Shown: piece after piece, positions 1-12,100 of the stretch
How the letters are laid out: every line of letters starts with the position of its first letter
Position numbering within the stretch: the stretch's first letter is position 1
Assembly: GCA_020744425.1 (NCBI GenBank)
Contig: JAGMUV010000006.1
Span: 2,294,001 to 2,358,000, forward strand
Length of the DNA stretch: 64,000 nucleotides
Origin: Dactylonectria macrodidyma
Taxonomy: Eukaryota > Ascomycota > Sordariomycetes > Hypocreales > Nectriaceae
Direction of reading: 5' to 3'
The notes under the pieces: generated by a model
Database searches by the model: none
Told to the model about the DNA's origin: nothing
Seen by the model: only the letters and a program-made list of their open reading frames with translations
Translations under genes and position numbers: made by a program

Positions 1-3000
1 CCGGATACTCTTGAGCTCTTCGTTACGTTGGTGTGCACCAGCGCGATGGACGGGCCCGACAGGAAGAAGAATGCATTAGAACGAGCTGCGTCTCATCCCC
101 AAGGTTATCTCCCCAGCCTGGACGATGAGGAAAACTCACCTCAGAATGGCGGCGATGTGCGAATATGTCAGGGATGCATCACCCGGGAACGGAAGCGGGC
201 CGCACGGAAGAAGATCAAGAAGCCCGACGAGGAGAAGCAATGGAGCCAGGATGAGGAGCGCCGCGTCATCGTCTTCAACACTCAGGAAGTAAAGGAGTGG
301 CAGCCTCTCAGCGGAGTCATGGACCCGACTGGACGCCCCGAGCCTCTTGTCCCCAACGGTGCCATGCAGATTGATGCTCCAATGCGCATTGCCTGCTACT
401 GTCGGCATCACGGCGAGAAGATGGGATTCAACGTCATCTTTACGATCAAGGATTTCAGAGATCGCGTCATTGCACAAGCCATGTCAAACCCGATCATGAT
501 TACGGACGATCACAAGACTCACCCCATGGCTCAGCTCACGAGCCAAGCGTCGATACCGGAGACCTCTGTCGCCGCAGCGCCTGTAAACCCTCAACCTGTC
601 GACACTAACCTGCTCCCTACTACATCTAATGGCGCCTTCCGGATGTCACCGTCGAGTAGCGACCTGACCAGCATCCAACGGAGCAACCAGGCCACTTACC
701 CTGCTTCCTCATCGGGCAAGACGACGCCCACTGGTGCTGCAACCCGGACTCTCTCTCGGCCTGCCTCGCCTGTATTGGGAGGTCCTATCTCAAAGAAGAG
801 AAAGGCTAGCGGATCGAGAGTACCAAACGGACTCACCATGACTCGCCTTGATACATCTCCCTCGCCTAGCTCTCAACAGACCAGCAACCAGATTACTGCT
901 GCCACTTCTCCATTCACGCCGAATCTCAGCGCATTCTCGCAACCGGAGGCCCTGTTCGGGCAGCAGAATGGCATGGCACCGTTTGCTACTGGGCCTCCTA
1001 CTCCTAGCAGCAATGACCAGCCAGCGTTCTTTAGCAACCGCTCAGCGAGCATGGACAACTTGGCAATGGCCCAGCTCTACTCTGCGCCTGCGTCAAATCA
1101 TGCAAGCCGAGCACCCAGCCCGAATGGTTTAAGGAACAGCGTGAGCGCCGCCACACAGAACCAATTCAACCAGCTAAACGGCGCCTTGTACTCACTGCCC
1201 ATGGGTCTGAGCCAAGCCCGCGTGCCTCCCATTATCCATAAGATTATCCCCAATGAAGGTCCCAAGATTGGAGGAATCGAGGTGACCGTCCTGGGTGCCG
1301 CCTTTTTCCAAGGTCTCGAGGTCTGGTTTGGTGAGCAAAAGGCAACAACCACCACTTTCTGGGGCGAGTCGTCTCTCGTTTGCTTGCTACCCCCTTCGCC
1401 TGTCGCCGGGGCCGTCGCTGTTACCTTTAAGCACCAAGCTGCCCAGGCCGCTCAGGCCTTCCCTATGGGCAAGCAACCGCCAATCTTCAAGTATATCGAC
1501 GACAACGAGGACAAGCTCATTAGGACTGCTCTATCAGTACTTGGCCACAAAATGTCTGGCCAGATGGTCGACGTTAGCGACTTGGCTCGAAGGATTCTGA
1601 ACGATGGCGGTAGCTCTGGGTGGTCTGGCGGTGGCTCTGGCGGTGGTTCATCCAGTGGCCCCTCGTCTGGTGGCCAGATGTTCAATCATGCGCCATACGC
1701 CCATCTAGAGTCCCAACTCTTGAAATGTCTCGACCTGATTGATCTCGACGACAGCACTCATCGGACTCGCTTGGATCTCAAGAGAACAACCGGCCACACC
1801 ATGCTCCACTTGTCGTGCTCACTCGGCTACCATCGATTTGTTGCTGCGCTTCTGGCTCGCGGCGCAAACCCTGACGCCCGTGACAAGGGTGGCTTCACGC
1901 CTTTGCACTTGGCTGCCATTCACAACCACCCCGAGATTGTGCGGAGACTGATGCTCCACGGCGCCGATCCTACTGTTCGAAGCTTGTCTGGGCTTTCCGC
2001 TTCCGACGTTGCGCAGTCCCGAGCCGTTCTCCGCGCCATCCGTCGCTCCGAACGCCACATTCGATCCCGTAGCAGCGGTGCTTCGCTCCATAGCAGGGCT
2101 AGCAGCGCTACATCTCTGAGATCGCTCTGGGAACCCTTGACCAAGGTCCACACTCACGAGGAGCCTTTGTCGGCCGACTCTAGCGAGGAGAGCCCAGAAT
2201 ATACGTCTGGGGACTTTGAAGATGAGGACCCTGACGAGGACTCTTACTTGAGAATGAGACGACCCAGCGGATTCCATCAAGATCGACCTAGCCTTCTTCG
2301 CCAGACCACGGGAGAGCTCGAGCTCGACGATGAGGAGTTGGTTCCTCCCACCATGGCGCCGGCCGCCGCGCTTAGGGATCAGCTGCAACAGCCCCTGCAG
2401 CAGTTCCAACAGCAACTGCAGCAATTCCAGCAGTCCATGACTCTACATTTCCAAAATCTGCCGCACTTCCCTCAGATGCCCGACTACCAGGCGCTTCAGC
2501 TAGCTCCGTTTATGCGAGCAATGCAGCAGTACATGCCGAGCATGTCGGGAGCCCGTCCTGACGCAGATGGCGAACAGACTCGCTGGTGGGACATGACCTC
2601 CAAGAACAGCCCGACAGCACCTCCTGCATATGAAGAGCTGTACCCTCAAGAACTGCTCGATCGTAAACAAGCGTCTGCTATCCAGGCTGCCTGCGACGCC
2701 GAGGCTGATGTCAAGTGTGCCGGTCTGTATGATCAATCAACGGAGGTTGTTGAAACTAAGACCCAGGTGCCAAGTGTTCTCATGATTGGTCGGAAGAACG
2801 CCATTACAAAGGAGCAACAGGAGCAATTCCTGGCAGCACGTGAGGAGAAGTTGAAGAAGATTGGCAGTGACCGCAATCTCTTCTTTGTCTGGGTATGTCA
2901 CTCATCTATTAATCCAAGCCCGAAGCTAACGAAACGCAGATTCCTACTCTTGTAATCATGGTCTGCATCATGCTCTACAGTTACTTCCCCTCGTTGGTGC

Positions 3001-3101
3001 CATTCGCTTTGGCATTTGCCCGATCTCTCTGGCAGGGCGGTATCGACAAGACCCATCAACTCATCCAACAAAACATTCCTGAACGAGTTGTGGAGGTTTG
3101 A
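1..3101 (+). CDS. MGA2/SPT23-like membrane-anchored transcription factor (5' partial)
   Basis: The reading frame is open from base 1, so the N-terminus lies outside the window. Exons are 1-2892 and 2940-3101; the intron is 47 nt. Visible parts in order: the end of a Rel-like DNA-binding region (around 160-530, with a MRIACYCRHH motif), a long Ser/Pro/Thr-rich linker, an IPT/TIG domain (about 1216-1440), a Gly/Ser linker, two ankyrin repeats (about 1789-2020, GFTPLHLAA), a Gln-rich stretch (2370-2460), and a C-terminal membrane segment starting in exon 2 (IPTLVIMVCIMLYSYF). This order is that of yeast Mga2/Spt23, ER-tethered factors that are freed by ubiquitin-dependent processing and control the fatty-acid desaturase gene. 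The role here is inferred from architecture. Without splicing the frame ends at 2955 and the membrane segment is lost. An alternative is a general IPT/ankyrin protein, but the C-terminal anchor favours Mga2. Confidence 0.9.
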
Positions 3102-4561
3102 AACTTACGATAACGATGTTTTTTCTCGTTTGTTCTAGAAATTGGTTTTATTTTTTTTTGTAACGAGGGATCAAGGTTTGTTGTTTGCCAGCCTTTTACG
3201 GCATATGAAATACTCCCCGTTCTGCTGGTTTTCATTTTTTGATTCATTATAACGGCCATTCATTATTCGCGGAGACCAATGGTCTTCTGGTGGTATTTGC
3301 TCCATCGTTGATGAGAGGTAAAAGAAAACACAATTAAAGAAAAGAGTGGAGGATCTAGTGATGGTGGACACAGTGGTTAAGTCGGGCCTAGGTTTACGGT
3401 TCTGACTCTAATACTTCTTGTTCTAGAGGCCGATTTGGTGCTCGTCTTAGGGGTTCCTCTTCTAGGAGTGCGGGCAGTGTTGACTGTTTTGGTATCTTAC
3501 TATACACGGTTGAAGGCAAGAGGGTGGTCGTCAGGCCCAGAAGGCGACGTGGAGTGTTGACTTGTTATTCGGACAGGCAGGTCTGATGTTTTCTTAGCTT
3601 GGAAATGGCGAGTAGTGAGGGAAGCGATTGGGAAAGGATGAGAAATGGGTTAGGTTCTACAAGCGCACGGATTTGTATATATATAACAGTACTACAGTAG
3701 ACGGAAGTGAGTTGATGCTGTCGTTCTGCCTCAGATGAGGGCTCATCATTCACAAGTGATCTATGCCATTCAATCCAATTCGAAGGGCTTAACTAAAGAT
3801 AAACCAGAATCGTATCAACCATTTAGTGCTCGACGGCTTAACCTTGACGATAGCTATCTTCCTTAGCTTAATTGTACTCAAGTCCATTGTACCGTTGTCA
3901 TTGTGGTTTGAATCGAGGTTGATGGCAATGTACCACGCAAGGTGCAAGGCATCTTAATCTAAAATCTACGCTATAACGGTTAGTCAATCCTGGATTTGAT
4001 GACAGGTCTTAGTGGGTTCTTCACGAATCAAAACGCAGCCAAAGACATATTTTATTCCTGTCCATCCTGAAATGAACTCCAGGGAGAGTACAAACCAAGG
4101 ATAAACCTTGACTCTCTTCCATTCCTCCTCCCATTCCAAAACGAGAAATGCGAACAACCAAACAACCTAAAATCAAATACCGAAGCTCATAACCAGATCC
4201 AGATCCAGAATTCCAAACGTCCCAATCCCAAAGGAAAAGAAGGAAACACAAAACCCCAAACCCAGAATCCAAGTTCGCCCTCAAGGAGCAAAGAGACGCC
4301 AAAAAGGTCATCATCATCGAGTGTCGTGCCGCATTGCCATTGTTGATATCTCCACTATACATACAACATTCCAACATCAAAACTCGCAATTTTTGAAGCA
4401 TAAAAACAAGAGTCGTGAACCGCTTCAGGAGTCATCCATCATCGTAAGAGGACTGGTCAAATCCTAGCCGCTTCTTCATGTCTGTCCCTCGTACTCGTAC
4501 ATTGCCTCAATCCTGCCACCAGCCAAGTCCCACAGAAGGCGTTTATGCATGCCACAGACTG
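3102..4561. other. Convergent intergenic region, no gene seen
   Basis: This lies between the 3' ends of the MGA2-like gene and the gene on the minus strand. It has T-rich tracts just after the MGA2-like stop (3145-3160), as expected for 3' UTR and polyadenylation sequence. The open frames here are short, lack family features and are judged spurious. Confidence 0.6.
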
Positions 4562-6025
4562 TTACAGGTGCAAGGCGAGATATGGAGCACCGTTCTCACG
4601 ATCCTCGCAAGTAACAAACTTTTCGGGGATATTGGGGACTTTGGGGATGCCCCGGTTTGCATTTGGAGCAACTTTCAGGCCTTCATTGGCGCTCTTACGG
4701 GAACGGAGAACCCGAGGCAAGTAGGATTCTTGCAGAGGCTTCGACTCGCCTGAGGCACAGCGTCTAGCTGCAGGCCTTGATTGGCGGTCAGGTTCGGAGC
4801 TTTTGGCGTTTGCACCTGGAAGACGACCCAGGACACGCCGGGCGAGCTTGTTGTACTCACGGCTCGAGCTATGAGGACCCGAGACACTTCGACGTGGCGC
4901 TAGGGCGCGGCGAGAGGCAACGTTGCGAAGCTTAGGTGCGGCAATGTCACGAGAGGCTGACTTCCGGAGCCTCTTCTTGGGCGTCGGGGGATCGTTTTCG
5001 TGGTCGTCATCGTCTTCTACATCCGAAGCAATGTCCGCAGCTCGTTTCATTCCTCGGGATGAGGCTGGAGAAGGCATTGGCGATGGTGAGCGAGAGGGAT
5101 TTGGAGAGCCTGCTCGAGAGGCCCACCGAGGTGGTGGAGGCTGGAGAAAGTCACGGGATGAGCGAGTTGGGTAGACGATGGGAGCGGGAGCAGCAGGCGA
5201 AGGTGATGGTCCGCGGGAGAACAGGGGAGTCGGGGGAGAGAAGAAACCCGAAGCAACAAGCTCATCGTAGGTTGCAGCATTCGATTGTTCATGGGAGGTC
5301 CGCTGTTTCGGTGCCGGTTGGGGTTTAGATGAAGAGGATCTAGGGCGAACTGCTGGCGTCGGAGCTCGAGGCGGAGGCGGAGGTTGAGGTGTAGCAGATC
5401 GAAGAGGGAAGCGAGCACTCGAGGTGCCGGTCTGAGTAGCGCCTGCAGTGGCACCAGAAGCAGCACCGGGAGGAGGTTGGCGAGTTGATTGAATGGCATG
5501 AGAGGTGAAGAAGCCTGAAGCGACGAGGCTGTGGTAGTTGGCCAGGATCTCTTCCCTAGTGGGCATGTCGCCCTTCTGGGCCTCCTCCTTCAGTTTCTCA
5601 TCCTTCACCTTGTCTTCCTTTTCTTTCGGTCTGTCTTCACTCTCCCTTTCTCTCGGTCTCGACCTATCCCGAGCCCTTGATCTGTCCCTCACTCTGGATC
5701 TCTCTCGGCGATGTTCGTCCCTGTCACCCTTGCGACTCCTATCCCTCTTCCTCGAACCCTTTTCTTCGTCTGCGTCCTTCTTCAGGCCAAGCCGGCCACG
5801 AACTCCATCCCATACTTGGCCCAGGAGCCTTCCCTTCTTGACTTGTTTGTCAGCCCAGTCATCGCTGACTGGTCGGGGCCGCCCAGCAGGACGCTCTAAG
5901 GCTTCGCGCTGCTCGCGGTCTAGAAAATGGACGGGAGGGGCATTCGAAGTGCGATCATTCATAGAGCCTTCTTGGAATCGGCTCGGGTTCACGCTGACAG
6001 CGCGGCGACTGCGCGGTGGACCCAT
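4562..6025 (-). CDS. Uncharacterised Arg/Ser-rich, largely disordered protein
   Basis: A single-exon frame of 487 residues starting at the ATG at 6025. I do not recognise a family. The N-terminal 90 residues hold a more ordered, basic segment (KKGRLLGQVWDGVRGRLGL). It is followed by an RD/RS/RE-repeat stretch (about residues 95-150) of the kind found in nuclear RNA-associated proteins. A motif LVASGFF occurs twice, each time behind a Tyr (YHSLVASGFFTS and YDELVASGFFSP), separated by Pro/Ser-rich sequence. The rest is Pro, Ser and Arg rich, with an acidic patch (DVEDDDDHEND) and several basic clusters that could be nuclear localisation signals. Overlapping frames on the plus strand are shadows. 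A nuclear role is inferred from composition only. An additional 3' intron cannot be ruled out. Confidence 0.7.
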   Translation of the reverse strand: MGPPRSRRAVSVNPSRFQEGSMNDRTSNAPPVHFLDREQREALERPAGRPRPVSDDWADKQVKKGRLLGQVWDGVRGRLGLKKDADEEKGSRKRDRSRKGDRDEHRRERSRVRDRSRARDRSRPRERESEDRPKEKEDKVKDEKLKEEAQKGDMPTREEILANYHSLVASGFFTSHAIQSTRQPPPGAASGATAGATQTGTSSARFPLRSATPQPPPPPRAPTPAVRPRSSSSKPQPAPKQRTSHEQSNAATYDELVASGFFSPPTPLFSRGPSPSPAAPAPIVYPTRSSRDFLQPPPPRWASRAGSPNPSRSPSPMPSPASSRGMKRAADIASDVEDDDDHENDPPTPKKRLRKSASRDIAAPKLRNVASRRALAPRRSVSGPHSSSREYNKLARRVLGRLPGANAKSSEPDRQSRPAARRCASGESKPLQESYLPRVLRSRKSANEGLKVAPNANRGIPKVPNIPEKFVTCEDRENGAPYLALHL

Positions 6026-7499
6026 TTAGTCGTGCTTGTAGTTGAGAAATCGCGTGTATATGAGTGTTGATGGGTGTAAGCCTCTAAGTGTTGTCGAAGT
6101 GGACCGTCCACATGTGTATTTTGAGTTCAACTCGGCGCTGGTACGAGTCGCAGTGTTTTGTTGATAGTTCAATGGTAGAACTGGACAGCAACCAATGTTG
6201 TTTTTAGTCGTCTTCCTTGGGAATGCGTCTTGATTACGTTCAATCTCGATGCGTCGTTAGCGAAGCATCCAAAGTGGGTGGTGGTTTGTTGATGTGGTGA
6301 TAGCCACGTGACTTCACCACGGCAACGGAAGGAGCGCACTAACGGGCTAGGAAGTTAATGCAGGAGCGGGACGAGCGTTGGGCAACCGCAACAGGGCCGA
6401 GCGCCATTCTCCGAATGCTACAGAGTACCTGCAGCTCGGACCGGGGTTGATGGAGCCAGGGAAGGTACGTACCAAGAGGGCCTGGCAGGCCTGTGCTGCA
6501 CCAAACAGGGGAAACAACATCGCAAATGCACGCCAATGGATCTCCTTAATTTATTCAAAGTCAAGGACCTCGCTGCCCTGCTTGTAGCCCATTTGTGGCC
6601 TGTTGGTTCTATGGGTTTCGTTGGTTCTGCTGTTTCTGCAAGTCTCCTTGGAAAGTTTCGGCTGTTTCAAATCTGCCCCATGAGTTCGTACTCCTAGATA
6701 AGTCTCAGTGGTCGGCATCGCCTTTCGGCTATACAGGTTCATTGTCAAATCCACGCTCATCAAGACTATTTTACTCTTGTTTCACGCCTAGGGAGACATC
6801 TGCAGTGGGATCGTCACTATCACGAAAGCCAAAGGCGTATTTTAAACCTTGTCAAATTACTATAACCGTTAAAACACCAACCAAGCCAAACTCCATCCGG
6901 CCTTCTCGGCAATCAAACAAATTCCAAAGTGACAGTGACCTAAAACGACGCCTTCCTATCCTCGTCAACTGATCGCATCCCCAACTGCGTCAGGCGACGA
7001 CATCAACCAGTCCTGAGAAGGAAATCGTAGTTCTAACAAATTGTTTGTGCGTACTTATTCGCATTCCAAAGTGTAGGCAGACGGTCGAAAACCAAGAATT
7101 GAATATTGCAACTGGTATGAAATTCCAGGGGAGAGTAGGTGTGACAAAAGCAAAGAAGAAAAAAAAGGAAAAAAGACACAGTAAGTGTCGTGGCTGGCGT
7201 GTTGATGGTCATACTAGTAAGTCGTAGATGTTCCGTAATCAACACAGCCCAATCGTCAAGAATAGACACTTTAGTCAAAGTGACCCGATCATCGGGTTCC
7301 ATAAATCGTCCTTGTGCTTGTAGCTTCGGTGTCCATCAAAAGCAGGCAGAAACATTATTGCGCCTGAACTCCTCAACCAAGACCGCCTATGCTGTCCACC
7401 CATCCGAATTTTGTTGGAGGGTACAAATACACAGCGCCGGAACGCCTCATCGGACCGACCCAGAGCCATTCAGTACTAGGTATGCAAGCCGCACATCCA
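6026..7499. other. Intergenic: promoter of the RS-rich gene and 3' flank of veA
   Basis: No gene is recognisable. It contains the start region of the gene ending at 4562, a CACGTG at 6305-6310, and A-rich sequence (about 7145-7180) in the part downstream of veA. Small open frames (up to 125 codons) show no protein-like features. Confidence 0.55.
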
Positions 7500-9123
7500 T
7501 CATGATTGGTATTGGTTGAATGTCACCACGCCGATCTTTCCGTCTGCTCGCGAGTACGTGCCTTGACCCGGCTCCGGGGTGACTCCACGACGGCCGATGC
7601 CATAATGAGGATCCAGCTGTCGCTGTCCGTTATGCAGAGGAGTGGTGCTCTGTGAGAAGACACTGTCGTGCTTGCGCTTGCCACCAATGGGAATGGGAGG
7701 CAGTTCCGGGAACGGACCCGTTTGCGCTTCAATCGGGGGTAGCGGTGATATGAGCGACGCAATCTTAAGGGGCGGCAAAGATGTCTGGGACCGGGACGGA
7801 TGAGCAGATACGGGAGTAGGCGGGTACGAAGGTCCTGAGCCGCGTCGGGAGTGGCCATCAGTTGAGTACACTGAAGGCGAGGGCGGGACGTAGGCTCCAT
7901 TGGATTGTCGGCGGTCGTAAATGTCTTGATTCATAGGTGGAATAGGTGACGGGCAGGCAGGAGGATGGCTGCGGCCATATCCGTAGGGTGCCGGCTCGGG
8001 CTTGGGGTAAGACTGGCTTGTCGGAGTATAATGGCTGGAGGCGGGTACAGGTGGCATTTGCGTGCTGGGTTGCGCATATGGACGAGGCGCAGGATACTGA
8101 GAGCTTCCAGAGTCGCCAAATGACAGATGGCGAGATCCAGCAGAGCTTGGTTCGTAAGATGGCGGCGGCGGAGGAGGCGGATACGAGTCGGCAACAGATG
8201 GCCTTCGCTGGGGCTCTGGGTAGGCGGCACGCTGTTCGCTAGAGTTACTCAGAGATCGGGCACGAAGACTGTTAGGGTCCTCTGCGGCAGGAGTAACAGT
8301 CCTTCGTCGGGCGTATTCCTCCTCGCGGCGGTCCGAATATCCACTTCCAGACTTGCCATCGCGCTTCCTCATGCGGACATCACGTCGAATTCGAACGCGG
8401 CAGCCTTGGTCGGCCACTGTCTTGCTCAGCTGGGTGCTCTCCATGAGACCAGGGAACTTCTTGGCGCTGAAGACGCTGAAGGGCAGCGTCTTGATTTCCA
8501 TCCTCCAGTCAACTCCAGGGGGCAGGTCACCGTCCGCCGGCTCCAGGTCAAAATCCTTTTCCTCCTTGGTCGTCTCGAATAAGCTGAACGTCAGGCAGTA
8601 TCGGCCCTCGTGGCGGACTGAGAGGTCGGGGAAGATGAAGTATCCGGCCTCTGCCGGTCGGTCTAGATAGGCCATGCCAGAAGCAGGAACTCCGGTGAGA
8701 ATGGGAGGGTTGTTGGTAGCGGGAGTCTGAACGCGGCCGTGGGCAATCGGCCGGGCATGTTCCAAGCTGGCGTAGAGGAAGAAATTGGCATTGTAGTCAA
8801 AGGTGACGTCCTTGCCTTCTTCAAATGTGGGGCCTTCGAGAATTCGCAATTCGACAACGGGAGGGGGATCAACGGGTCTGCGGTCGCTATTGGCTACACA
8901 GGAGTTAGCAAGAATCTGAGAAGCAAATGAGGTCGATGGTGTAAATGAGTCCTTCGTCTCTCGGTCGCTTACCCTTCATTCCGGATCCACAGGCACGAGT
9001 GCGCTCGGGCTGTTGTAAGACGGTCAACTGATACCAGAGGCTGCGGTTTCCACGAGTGACGCGGTGGACGCGGGCAGTGGTGTCCCGCAGGGCGTTCGTG
9101 GGGATTGCGGCAGAAGTCGCCAT
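7500..9123 (-). CDS. veA: Velvet complex protein VeA
   Basis: Exons are 9123-8973 and 8893-7500 (intron 79 nt), giving 514 residues. The start ATG at 9123 gives an N-terminus [14 protein letters not shown]. The velvet domain occupies about residues 20-230. The splice junction rebuilds the family hallmark [20 protein letters not shown], which confirms the intron. A basic cluster ([14 protein letters not shown]) closes the domain and is a candidate nuclear signal. The remaining half is Pro/Ser/Tyr rich and ends in [12 protein letters not shown], like other VeA proteins. VeA bridges VelB and the methyltransferase LaeA in the nucleus. It couples light to development and secondary metabolism (known for the family). 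The CT-rich leader upstream (9400-9600 on the minus strand) suggests a 5' UTR of several hundred bases. Confidence 0.96.
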
Positions 9124-12100
9124 GGTGTCGGTTGGCGAGATGAGATGAGATGGAATTCGGGGGATGAGGCTCGATGAGCCTTGAAAGAGCGATGAATGGG
9201 GATCGATCCTAGAAAAAGCGCCCAGTCAGTCATCTAACGATAAGAGTAATGGTTGGTTCCATGCAACAGGACGTCGATGAAGTCTAACAGGACCGACACC
9301 AAGAGGCGGGTTCAGCCGTTGAAGTATCTACCAGACTTACCCTTGAAGCGTCACCGAAGCCAGACGAATCAATTAATCGATTCACGGAGGTCGAGAGGAA
9401 ATAAGAAGGAGGGAGCGTGTTTCTCGACGCGACCCGAAACCGTGATAAGAGAGGAGGAGCGGGTGGGAAGGAAGAGAGTTAGTGGCCGGGGGCGGAGGTG
9501 TTGAAGAGGATGAGAAGGACGAGGAGGGAGCAGGTACCAGCTGGACGGGGCACAGTGGGTGTACTGGATGGCTTGGGGGCACTGGGTCTAGTAGGTACCT
9601 GCTATTAGGTGCCAGGGACAGCACTGTGTGCTAGGAATTTGGCTGGGGAGGGCCAGCCACTTGGAGTTCAGGTGCAGGCACAGGCATATGGGGCAACGAA
9701 CGAGGGCCGGGGTAGGGGGGCCAGGCCGACTCAGGGTGGATGGGAAGTGGGCGGCCACTGGACAGACCAACAGACAGGCCAATGGACATGGTCACAACGC
9801 CCGCGACAGTGGATGGGGCACGGCAGAACAAGCGACGGGGATTGGTAGTGAAGTTTGGGACATTGGGGCGGAAAGGCAAAATGGCTGAAAGGCCCGAGTG
9901 CCTGGATTCGGTACAGCTGACTCGAACGCCTGGGCACGTTTTGGGGGTCACGTTTGGGTGCTTTGGGCGCGCCAGTGGACGAGTGGGTGCGCTCTGAGAC
10001 TTCGAGTGGCCTACGAGTGGATGTCTTTACCCGCCAAGCACGAATAGGGTTGGCCGTTCGTTCGCAGGGAGAGCCGGGAATCTGGAAGTCTGAAAGTCTG
10101 GCTACTGGGTCTCTGCGAAGTTCTGGGTCCTGTGAGTCCGCCGCCAGGGAGACGGATCGATCACTGGGCTGCCTGAGCCAGAGTTAAGGTTGAGCCATCT
10201 GGCAACACCCAGCGCTTGGGATCTGTTCCTGTTGGCCAGCTTGGCTATTGGTTCAGCACTTGTTCCATTTCTTCCGTCTGCCTCTTTCCGCGGCGATCCC
10301 CGGTGCCCACGAAAGTTTACAATCCGACATTCTTTGTGAGCGAGCCGAGTCTTTGGGCTTCCCCTGCCCGAGCCGCAAATGTCTTGCTCGTACTTTGTAG
10401 CGGGTCTGTCGTGGCGCGAGAGAGTGGGCGCTCAATTTTCTTTGGGTGCATGGGCTGCGGGCAGTTGGATACGTAGCTGGACGCTGAGGATGAGAGATGA
10501 GACACCAAACCATGGGATTCTCCACGGGACAATCAATTCGGTGGCGGCCATCGACAGAACCGGCTCGGAGAGCGTCTGTTAGAGGTAAGAATCAGCGGGG
10601 TGGCAGCACTTTCCCGCGAAAAGGTCCCTAGAAAGCGCCCTGTACGTCGCTGTGCGGCCCTGTGCTGCCCTGCGTGTCTCTGTGTCGCGTACCTCACGGG
10701 GCCTGACAAACGCCTGACAGCACCCGGCACCCAGGGATTGGTACCAAGCGAAGGGGGGGCGACAAAAGACGCTGCAGGCGAAAGGCGCAGGGGTGGCCGA
10801 GTAGTGGGGAGGCCAAGGAGCGTGGCATCAAAGCTAGGATGCACACAGCCCAGGGCGGGTCTTGCGGGCGCTAGGTGGGCGTTACAAGCCTGTGAGAGGA
10901 CAGCAGAAAGATTCTATCAAGGACATCGATGGACCGGGGTGTCGGAGGTTGCAAGACCTGTTGATTGCTAGCGTGTGCCGAGGCCACCCAGGGCTGCAAG
11001 GCTCCACCACCTAGGAATTAGTGGAAGCCTATCACGACGCCTTGCCGCCCTCCAAGAAGCTCCGATGACCCATCCAAAGCCCATTGTCGACGACCCTTGT
11101 GTGGGCCTCCTCCACTCGCGGCCTGGGACTTGATTGTCGCCTCTTTCTAGCGTAGCCATGGCGTTGGTGGTGCGTCGCTGGTGTGTCGCTACCAGCGATC
11201 CATCGACGCATATCCCGGGGTCGGGCACGCGACGGGTCTGCCAAGCAACTTGGCGACTGGTCGTCGACACCCCCTTTACCACCTTCACTGCCCATCGCAG
11301 GCCTGCCCACTGCCCACCTCAACATCGACCAGGCCATTCTGCCTTCTCCCCGGCCCGCCCTAGCTGGGGCCGATGGTCGGGGGTTGCAGAGCGGACGAGC
11401 CAGGGTGTATCGGTGATACCAGTCAGCGGCGGTGACGTCCATCCGCACAACGCAATCACGACGTGAAGCACCACGGAACACGACGAGCAACCCGTTGAGG
11501 ATCGAGAGCGGCCCTGGATGTAAAGAAAACCTAGAAACAAATATGACAATTACCGCGCGAGAACATGCGCAGAGGGCCATGCCATCACACACCCACTTGC
11601 TTTTCGTCCCCTGCTGCCTTGCCTTTGCTACCCTTCCCTTCCCCGCAGAAAAAGAAAAAAAGAAAGTATCACGCTGGCGGGAAATGTAGCTAGTTGCAAG
11701 CGAGTGTCAGCGGCTGACGTAGTGGCGGAGAGTCTGCGTCAGTTCAAACTCCAAAAGTACAGTCACCTCCATCCACTTCAGCGCTAGACTGGTGGCTGAC
11801 CATAGTTGGTCTCAAGATTCCAGTCATCTACAGTTTAGTTAGCCTTGTCTCCCCTCGGACTGGCTTGTCGTCTCTTCCCGCAAAGAGTCCCCCGTCTCCC
11901 GCGTCCGCCTCCCCGTCCCGTGGCCCGTATCTTCGTTGTGAGTCGCCCCATCCTGGCTGATCGGAGTCTCTACCCGAGAGGGAATGGTTGGTCCTAAGGC
12001 AGTTCCGACTATGGCCTAGCTCAACGCTAGACACGCGGGATGCAGGACCCGGCGCGCGGGATCCTCGAGACTAGCTCCGCACTAGTCTAGATCCGTCGCA

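Noticed and set aside
5538..6029. Plus-strand Ser/Leu/Arg-rich frame of 163 codons
   Set aside because: Shadow of the RD/RS-repeat region of the minus-strand gene.
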